Program-made: the position numbers and the translations under genes | Notes under the pieces: generated by a model | What the model saw: the letters and a program-made list of their open reading frames with translations, nothing else | Database searches by the model: none | Told to the model about the DNA's origin: nothing | NCBI GenBank assembly: GCA_017999135.1 | Contig: JAGOBT010000151.1 | Location: forward strand, 1 to 7,389 | Direction: 5' to 3' | DNA length: 7,389 nucleotides | From: Burkholderiaceae bacterium | GTDB taxonomy: Bacteria > Pseudomonadota > Gammaproteobacteria > Burkholderiales > Burkholderiaceae_C | Part shown: positions 1 to 4,350 of the stretch, piece after piece | Layout of the letters: each line of letters begins with the position of its first letter | Position numbering within the stretch: the first letter of the stretch is position 1

Positions 1-237
1 GGCGGGCAGGGAGAGCACGAACATGGGCAGGAACACCGCCGTCTGCACCAGCGCGGCCAGCAGGGAGGAGCCATGCTCCACCATGATCCAGGCCGCGGCC
101 ATGGCGTGCATGGCGTTGGCGATGAAGTACAGCGCACTGGTCACCCACAGCCGGCGGAAGGTGGGGTGGCGCAGGGTGTCCCAGATGGAGGGCGGCGGGG
201 CTTCGGTGGGGCTTGCTGGCGGCTGGGGGCGGGACAT
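1..237 (-). CDS. MFS transporter, N-terminal part (cut by left window edge)
   Basis: The reading frame starts at the ATG complementary to 235-237 and stays open for 79 codons to base 1, so the rest of the protein lies outside the window. The N-terminus is a proline-rich cytoplasmic tail of about 18 residues. It is followed by LRHPTFRRLWVTSALYF (residues 22-38), a first membrane helix, then AAAWIMVEHGSS (48-59) and a second hydrophobic segment (about 60-79). This pattern (a 'hP.FRrLW' entry, then 'aaaWlM' and a second helix running into LPA) is typical of the MFS_3/EntS-like branch of the major facilitator superfamily, usually drug, siderophore or metabolite exporters about 400-550 aa long. 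The substrate cannot be inferred. It is divergently arranged with the small nucleotidyltransferase gene, with 114 bp between the two start codons. No good ribosome binding site precedes the ATG. Confidence 0.8.
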   Translation of the reverse strand, partial: MSRPQPPASPTEAPPPSIWDTLRHPTFRRLWVTSALYFIANAMHAMAAAWIMVEHGSSLLAALVQTAVFLPMFVLSLPA

Positions 238-310
238 GGGCAGTGGTTGTAGCGGACTGTTCCGGGAGCGCAGCAACGCCCCGAGCAGGACGGCAGAGAG
301 GGGGCAACGC

Positions 311-319
311 TGCTATCCT
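311..319 (+). promoter_or_regulatory. Possible extended -10 promoter element for the MNT gene
   Basis: TGC followed by TATCCT matches the extended -10 pattern (TGnTATAAT) at four of six hexamer positions plus the TG. The -35 region (about 291-296) is weak, as is common when the TG extension is present. It would start transcription near 326, giving a leader of about 25 nt that contains AGGAA at 344-348 before the ATG at 352. This is pattern matching only. Confidence 0.35.
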
Positions 320-351
320 GCTCTGCATTGGACACCCGATGGCAGGAACCA

Positions 352-642
352 ATGAATCGCGAGTTGGCTGTATCGACCTTGACCGCTTGCAAGCCCGAAC
401 TGGTGGCCAGGTTCGGGGTGGTCCGGCTGGCCCTGTTCGGTTCAACCGCACGCGGCACGGCTGGCGCCGACAGCGACGTGGATGTGCTGGTGCGCTTTGA
501 CGGCCCAGCCAGCGCCAGGCGCTTTTTTGGCGTGCAGTTCCTGCTCGAGGATGCACTGGGGCATCCGGTGGACCTCGTGTCCGAAACGGCGCTGAGACCG
601 GAGCTGCGGCCGTTCATTGAGCCGGAGTGCGTGGAGGTTTGA
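352..642 (+). CDS. Minimal nucleotidyltransferase (MntA-type antitoxin family), without visible HEPN partner
   Basis: This 96-aa protein has the full minimal nucleotidyltransferase signature: GSTARG at residues 30-35, the metal-binding pair SDVD (D42 and D44), and a third acidic position in HPVDLV (D74). The C-terminus (ELRPFIEPECVEV) also matches the family, whose members usually end 'I..E.v.v'. In studied MntA-HepT (MNT/HEPN, type VII) toxin-antitoxin pairs, the MNT protein transfers AMP onto a tyrosine of the HEPN RNase and silences it. No hepT is adjacent: upstream is a divergent MFS gene, and 34 bp downstream a convergent lysR. The ATG at 352 was chosen because AGGAA (344-348) sits just before it, although the 3-nt spacing is short. 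An in-frame TTG at 328 would add eight residues without a site. It could act on a distant HEPN protein or on another substrate. Confidence 0.88.
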   Translation: MNRELAVSTLTACKPELVARFGVVRLALFGSTARGTAGADSDVDVLVRFDGPASARRFFGVQFLLEDALGHPVDLVSETALRPELRPFIEPECVEV

Positions 643-671
643 GGTTGGCCTACCGGGTTGGACGCCAAGCC
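643..671. terminator. Weak hairpin between convergent genes
   Basis: GGTTGGC (643-649) can pair with GCCAAGCC (664-671) with one bulged C. It lies exactly between the ends of the nucleotidyltransferase gene and the convergent lysR. There is no T-tract on either side, so intrinsic termination is only a guess. Confidence 0.25.
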
Positions 672-676
672 GGGCA

Positions 677-1621
677 TCAGACTGATCGCCCCCCAGGCTC
701 CACCTCGGTCGCACTGTCCACCCCCAGCACCTGCGGTATCGCCTCGGCCAGGAAGTCGAACACGCGGCGCACCACCGCGCTGCCGCGGATTTCGCGGTGC
801 ACCACCAGCCAGCAGGGCATGGGCGGGATGGGCAGGTCGGGCAGGATGGGGACGACGCCCGGCCAGTCCTGCAGGCAGTAGCGGGCGGCAAAGCCGATGC
901 CGGCGCCGGCGGCGATGAGGGCGCCGTGGGCCAGCTGGTCGTCGCTGCGCAGCGCAAACTGCTCGCGGCCGACCGGGTGGCCCATCTGGGCGAAGCCGCG
1001 CAGGATGGTGTCGTCGCTGTCGTAGCCGATCAGGGTGTGGCCCAGCGCCGCATCCAGCAGGTCCAGCGGGTGGCGGGGGGTGCCGCAGCGCTGCAGGTAG
1101 CTGCTGTGGGCGCAGGCCACCAGGGGCAGGTCGGCCAGTTTGCGCGCCACCAGGGAGGACTGCTCCGGGCGCACCATGCGCACCGCGATGTCGGCCTCCC
1201 GGCGCAGCAGGTTGCTCAACGCATTGGAGACCACCAGCTCCACCTGGATGCCCGGCTCGGCCTGGCGCAGCCGCGCCAGCACCCGCGGCAGCAGGTGGCT
1301 GGCGGCGATCTGGCTGGCTGCAATGCGCACCGTGCCGGTGGCCAGGCTGCGCTGGCGGTGCAGCCCGGCGAGCAGGCGCTCGGCACCGTGCTCCATGTCG
1401 CGCGCGGCATCGGCAATCGCCTGGGCGGCGGCGGTGGGGGCCACGCCCCGGCCGGTGCGCTCGAACAGCGGCACGCCGAGCTGGGCCTCCAGCTCCGCGA
1501 TGTGGCGCGACAGCGTGGGCTGCTGCGCCCCCAGCCGCCGGGCGGCGCCCATCAGGCTGCCGGCGTCCAGCACCGCCAGGAAGCTGCGCACCAGGGTCCA
1601 GTCGAAGGTGGGAGAGCTCAT
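677..1621 (-). CDS. LysR-family transcriptional regulator
   Basis: This 314-aa protein has usual LysR length and layout. The N-terminal winged helix-turn-helix covers about residues 6-65, with the typical run FLAVLDAGSLMGAARRL (14-30), QPTLSRHIAELE (34-45) and LGVPLFERTGRG (48-59). A two-lobed effector-binding domain (about 90-295) starts with 'GTVRIAAS'. The frame stays open a further 54 codons upstream to 1783, but those residues do not look like protein and overlap the divergent SDR gene. The ATG complementary to 1619-1621, just ahead of the helix-turn-helix, is therefore preferred. No Shine-Dalgarno sequence precedes it. A TATACA hexamer ends 7 nt before the ATG, so the transcript could be leaderless. 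The gene is divergent from the SDR gene at 1725, and LysR proteins usually regulate their divergent neighbour and themselves. The inducer is unknown. Confidence 0.93.
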   Translation of the reverse strand: MSSPTFDWTLVRSFLAVLDAGSLMGAARRLGAQQPTLSRHIAELEAQLGVPLFERTGRGVAPTAAAQAIADAARDMEHGAERLLAGLHRQRSLATGTVRIAASQIAASHLLPRVLARLRQAEPGIQVELVVSNALSNLLRREADIAVRMVRPEQSSLVARKLADLPLVACAHSSYLQRCGTPRHPLDLLDAALGHTLIGYDSDDTILRGFAQMGHPVGREQFALRSDDQLAHGALIAAGAGIGFAARYCLQDWPGVVPILPDLPIPPMPCWLVVHREIRGSAVVRRVFDFLAEAIPQVLGVDSATEVEPGGRSV

Positions 1622-1648
1622 ACGGAAATGTATAGCTGACTTGCCAAA

Positions 1649-1671
1649 CCAACCCGTTTTCAACGGGGTGG
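1649..1671. promoter_or_regulatory. 23-bp interrupted palindrome, candidate LysR operator
   Basis: The arms CCAACCCGTT (1649-1658) and AACGGGGTGG (1662-1671) are inverted copies with one mismatch, separated by TTC. The inner CCCGTT/AACGGG part is perfect. It lies in the 103-bp gap between the divergent lysR and SDR start codons, where a LysR autoregulatory site is expected. The centre does not fit the textbook T-N11-A core, so assignment to this LysR protein is by position and symmetry only. Confidence 0.5.
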
Positions 1672-1724
1672 CTGCGGGGCAGACTGAGGTCATCGCTTCA
1701 TCGCAACGCCCCAGGAGCCCCCAC

Positions 1725-2771
1725 ATGACCCTCCACATGACCCGCAACGACACCCGAGCGACCGTCCTGATCCTGGGCGCCACCGGCCGCCTGGGCGCGG
1801 CAGCGGCGCTCGCCTTCCAGAGCGCCGGCTGGCGCGTGCTGGCTCAGACCCGCCAGGCCGGCGCCGCGCTGCCCGCCGGTGTGCAGGTGCTGGCCACCTC
1901 CCCGGAGGACACCGCCCTGCTGGCCCACCGGGCCACCGGCGCGCAGCTGCTGGTGCACGCCATCAACCCGCTGTACACCGCCTGGGAGCGCGACGCGCTG
2001 CGGCTGGCCCGCGCCGGCATGGACCTGGCGCAGCGGCTGGGTGCGCGGCTGCTGCTGCCGGGCAACGTCTACAACCACGGCCCGCAGATGCCGGCGCTGC
2101 TGAGCGAGGACAGCCCGCAGGCCGGCCTGGGCGATTCAACCCGCGCGGTCCCCCAAGGCCCCAACACCCGCAAGGGCCTGATCCGGGTGCAGATGGAGGC
2201 CGAGCTGGCCGAGCGCGCCCGCCGCGGGGACCTGCGCAGCACCGTGGTCCGCGCGGGGGACTTCTTCGGCTGTGGCCAGGGCACCTGGTTCGACCAGGCC
2301 ATCGTCAAATCCCTGCGGCAGGGCCGGCTGGTGTACCCCGGCCCGCTGGACCGGCCGCACGCCTGGGCCTACCTGCCGGACCTGGCGCAGGCCCTGGTGC
2401 GGGTGGCCAGCGAACCGGAGGCGCAGGATCACCGCCGTTGGCACTTTGCCGGCCACACGCTGACCGGCGCGGAGTTGCTGGCGCAGATCGAGGCCGCGGC
2501 CGGCCGGCTGGGCTGGACCCCGGCGCGGGGCTGGCGCCATGGCGGCATGCCCTGGGGGCTGATCCGCCTGGCCGGCCGGGTGTGGCCGATGGGCCGGGAG
2601 CTGGCCGAGATGGCCTACCTGTGGGAACGCCCGCACGCACTGGACGGGCGGGCCATGGCGCAGGCCTTCGGCCCGCTGCCGGCCACACCCATCGACCAGG
2701 CGCTGCGGCAGACGCTGCTGGCACTGGGTTTTGCCCAGCGGCAACCGCTGCAACCTGCGGCCCAGCACTGA
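1725..2771 (+). CDS. NAD(P)-binding atypical SDR / NAD-dependent epimerase-family protein
   Basis: This 348-aa protein starts with a beta strand and the dinucleotide-binding glycine motif GATGRLG (residues 18-24), directly after TVLIL, as in Rossmann-fold enzymes of the extended or atypical SDR class. Further family marks are NVYNHGP (114-120) after LLLPG, and NTRKG (147-151) leading into IRVQMEAEL. The classical YxxxK catalytic pair is not seen; a YN at 116-117 and the RKG segment occupy the corresponding part. This suggests an NmrA/atypical SDR whose reaction cannot be named. The ATG at 1725 has AGGAG at 1713-1717 with 7-nt spacing. A second ATG at 1737 would lose only four residues. The frame remains open far upstream across the antisense of lysR, which is a GC-rich artefact. 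It is divergent from lysR and probably controlled by it. The nitroreductase follows after 69 nt on the same strand. Confidence 0.87.
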   Translation: MTLHMTRNDTRATVLILGATGRLGAAAALAFQSAGWRVLAQTRQAGAALPAGVQVLATSPEDTALLAHRATGAQLLVHAINPLYTAWERDALRLARAGMDLAQRLGARLLLPGNVYNHGPQMPALLSEDSPQAGLGDSTRAVPQGPNTRKGLIRVQMEAELAERARRGDLRSTVVRAGDFFGCGQGTWFDQAIVKSLRQGRLVYPGPLDRPHAWAYLPDLAQALVRVASEPEAQDHRRWHFAGHTLTGAELLAQIEAAAGRLGWTPARGWRHGGMPWGLIRLAGRVWPMGRELAEMAYLWERPHALDGRAMAQAFGPLPATPIDQALRQTLLALGFAQRQPLQPAAQH

Positions 2772-2785
2772 AAAGCCGACCACGA

Positions 2786-2808
2786 GCCGGGCGGGGCAGC
2801 CGCCCGGC
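2786..2808 (+). terminator. Strong GC hairpin between SDR and nitroreductase genes
   Basis: GCCGGGCGG (2786-2794) and CCGCCCGGC (2800-2808) form a perfect 9-bp stem with a GGCAG loop, 14 nt after the SDR stop codon. It is followed by a pyrimidine-rich stretch (ATTCTTCCTTCC) rather than a pure T-run. It could terminate, attenuate, or stabilise the 3' end of the upstream message. Its presence leaves open whether the nitroreductase gene is in the same operon. Confidence 0.5.
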
Positions 2809-2840
2809 GCCAGCACATTCTTCCTTCCATTGCTCTGACC

Positions 2841-4046
2841 ATGAACCACCCCACTCCCCTCCCCCGCCGCAGCTTTCTGCGTGTGATCGGTGGCGGCAGC
2901 ATCGCCGCCGCGCTGCCCCTGGGCCTGGCGGCCTGCAGCAGCGGCATGCCGCCCGAGGCGATTGCCGCCTGGCAGGGCCCTGCGGCCGACGAAACCGACC
3001 CGCGCCGCTGGGCGCTGAGCTGGGCGCTGCTGGCGCCGCACTCGCACAACCTGCAGTCCTGGCAGGTGGACCTGCGCCGCCCCGGCGAGATCACCCTGAC
3101 CTGCGACCGCAGCCGGCTGCTGCCGGAGACGGACCCCTTCTCGCGCCAGATCATGATGAGCCACGGCACCTTCCTGGAGCTGCTGGACATGGCGGCGCGG
3201 GAGCGTGGGCAGCGCTGCGAGATCACCCTGTTCCCGCAGGGCGCCTTCGGCCCGCAGGGGCCGGATGGGCGGCCGGTGGCACACATCCGCCTGCAGCCGG
3301 ACCCGACGGTGGCGCGGGATCCTCTGTTTGCGCAGATCCCGCTGCGCCACACCCACCGCAATGCCTACGACCCGGCGCGGCCGGTGTCGGCGCAGGCCTG
3401 GCAGGCGCTGGCGCAGGCGGTGCAGCCGCACCCGCTGCGTTTTGGCAGCGTGGGGCTGGAGCAGCCACAGCTGATGGCACAGCACCGGGCCATCGCCGAC
3501 GAGGCCTGGGCCATCGAGCTGCGCACACCCCGCACCATGCTGGAGTCGCTGAAGGTGATGCGCATCGGCGCGGCCGAGGTGGCGCGCCACCGCGACGGCA
3601 TCACGCTGCTGGACCCCAAGGTGGAATGGTTGGCCCGCCTGGGCCTGTTCGACCGCAGCCAGGCCCCGGCGCCGGACAGCTATGCCGTGACCAGCCAGAT
3701 CGAGGACTTCCGCGCCAAGCTGGCGTCCACCCCCGGCTTTTTCTGGATGGTGAGTGCGGACAACGAACGCGCCACCCAGGTGAATGCCGGCCGGGCCTAC
3801 GCCCGGGTGCAGCTTGCGGCCACCGCGCTGGGCCTGGTGATGCAGCCGCTGCAGCAGGCGCTGCAGGAGTACCCGGAGGTGGCGGGGCCGCATGCGGCCA
3901 TCCGCGCGCTGCTGGGCGCCAGCGCGCCGGGCCAGACGGTGCAGACGGTGCAGATGTGGGCGCGCATCGGCCACGCCGCGCCGGTGGGCCCCGCGCCACG
4001 GCGCGGGCTGGATGCGCACATTTTTCAACCCGGGACCGCGGGCTGA
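2841..4046 (+). CDS. Tat-exported lipoprotein of the nitroreductase (Acg-like) superfamily
   Basis: This 401-aa protein starts with a twin-arginine signal: PRRSFLRV at residues 8-15, a hydrophobic alanine/leucine stretch, then a lipobox LAAC with Cys32. It should therefore be exported folded and lipid-anchored on the outer side of the inner membrane or in the outer membrane. The mature part has APHSHNLQSW (65-74), the counterpart of the FMN-binding 'PSxxNxQPW' of nitroreductases. It also has RHTHRN (169-174) and a C-terminal flavin-region helix pair around ARVQLAATALGLVMQPL (321-337). At about 370 mature residues it is larger than single-domain nitroreductases (about 200 aa) and resembles the two-lobed Acg/Rv-type family. 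Tat export fits a protein that binds its flavin before export. Substrate and reductant are unknown. No strong ribosome binding site precedes the ATG, but the Tat motif follows directly, so the start is credible. Confidence 0.85.
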   Translation: MNHPTPLPRRSFLRVIGGGSIAAALPLGLAACSSGMPPEAIAAWQGPAADETDPRRWALSWALLAPHSHNLQSWQVDLRRPGEITLTCDRSRLLPETDPFSRQIMMSHGTFLELLDMAARERGQRCEITLFPQGAFGPQGPDGRPVAHIRLQPDPTVARDPLFAQIPLRHTHRNAYDPARPVSAQAWQALAQAVQPHPLRFGSVGLEQPQLMAQHRAIADEAWAIELRTPRTMLESLKVMRIGAAEVARHRDGITLLDPKVEWLARLGLFDRSQAPAPDSYAVTSQIEDFRAKLASTPGFFWMVSADNERATQVNAGRAYARVQLAATALGLVMQPLQQALQEYPEVAGPHAAIRALLGASAPGQTVQTVQMWARIGHAAPVGPAPRRGLDAHIFQPGTAG

Positions 4047-4184
4047 GGGGCGGTGATATGTCACGGCACTCGGTCACTGCCGCCATGGCGGTGATCGCCG
4101 GAAGTGGGGCTGAAATCGGGCGCTGCTCTTAAGCTGCCCATACGCCGTTGCGAACCAGAAACGCAGCGGCAGGATCCACCCGAT
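4047..4184 (+). other. Leader region upstream of the riboswitch: repeats and hairpins, no gene
   Basis: There is no coding sequence here. GGCGGTGAT occurs twice in the same orientation (4049-4057 and 4087-4095). Between and overlapping them is the 12-bp perfect palindrome CCGCCATGGCGG (4080-4091). Further on, GCCGTTGCG (4144-4152) pairs with CGCAGCGGC (4162-4170), nine pairs including one G-U, around a 9-nt loop. GGATC (4172-4176) pairs with GATCC (4182-4186) just before the aptamer. No convincing sigma-70, sigma-28 or sigma-54 promoter was found. The promoter of the protease transcript should lie here. The palindrome could instead belong to the 3' end of the nitroreductase message. Confidence 0.5.
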
Positions 4185-4267
4185 CCACGAGGGCAAACCC
4201 GTCGAAAGGCGGGGACGCAAAGCCACCGGCCTACCGCGCATGAGCGCCACGGCAGCGGGGTTGCCGA
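4185..4267 (+). promoter_or_regulatory. Cyclic di-GMP-I riboswitch (GEMM-I class) aptamer
   Basis: The conserved blocks of the GEMM-I aptamer appear in order. They are CCACGA with GGGCAAACC (4191-4199), CGUC-GAAA-GGCG (4200-4211) forming a short helix capped by a GAAA tetraloop, and GGGACGCAAAGCC (4212-4224). ACCGGCCUA (4225-4233) follows, holding the tetraloop-receptor side, then a variable hairpin (CGC-AUGA-GCG, 4237-4246). Last comes the 3' hairpin GGCAGCGGGGUUGCC (4251-4265). Compared with the Vibrio cholerae Vc2 aptamer, the GGUA/UACC stem of that last hairpin has changed to GGCA/UGCC, a compensatory change that keeps pairing. RNAs of this class bind cyclic di-GMP and control downstream genes. 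The next gene on the same strand is the sedolisin at 4350, 82 nt after the aptamer. Whether ligand turns expression on or off cannot be read with certainty. The exact ends are approximate. Confidence 0.93.
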
Positions 4268-4272
4268 CACAC

Positions 4273-4350
4273 CACCGGGCTGAGCAGCATGGGCCCGGGT
4301 GCCGCAGCGCATCGTCCTCGCCGGTCTGTTTCACCCCTGCGAAGGACGCA
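4273..4350 (+). promoter_or_regulatory. Probable riboswitch expression platform and ribosome binding site of the protease gene
   Basis: Three elements stand out between aptamer and start codon. CACCGGGC (4273-4280) pairs with GCCCGGGTG (4293-4301) with one bulge, but no U-tract follows, which argues against a simple intrinsic terminator. ACCCCUGC (4333-4340) is complementary to GCAGCGGGGU of the aptamer's 3' hairpin (4252-4261), allowing bulges at C4256 and G4260, so it could compete with the folded aptamer. UGCG (4338-4341) and CGCA (4347-4350) form a 4-bp stem whose loop is exactly the Shine-Dalgarno AAGGA (4342-4346). These features suit translational control near the start site. The pairing scheme is my inference by eye. 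Confidence 0.4.

Noticed and set aside
1140..1724. A long open frame in phase with the SDR extends upstream across the antisense strand of lysR, giving a 543-codon frame.
   Set aside because: Long antisense frames are expected at this GC content. The SDR's glycine motif starts just after the ATG at 1725, which has a well-spaced AGGAG. The upstream residues do not look like a protein domain and run opposite to a clear LysR gene.
4141..4160. A sigma-54 (-24/-12) promoter around CCCATA...TTGC.
   Set aside because: The TTGC half fits, but the required GG of the -24 element is absent at the right distance.
4299..4349. GTG at 4299 as an upstream start for the sedolisin.
   Set aside because: It lies inside a leader hairpin, has no ribosome binding site and would add 17 residues ahead of the signal peptide. 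The ATG at 4350 follows AAGGA.
4240..4349. A small leader peptide starting with the ATG at 4240, inside the riboswitch.
   Set aside because: The ATG is the AUGA loop of the aptamer's variable hairpin, has no Shine-Dalgarno sequence, and its frame runs on out of phase into the sedolisin gene with no sensible protein.
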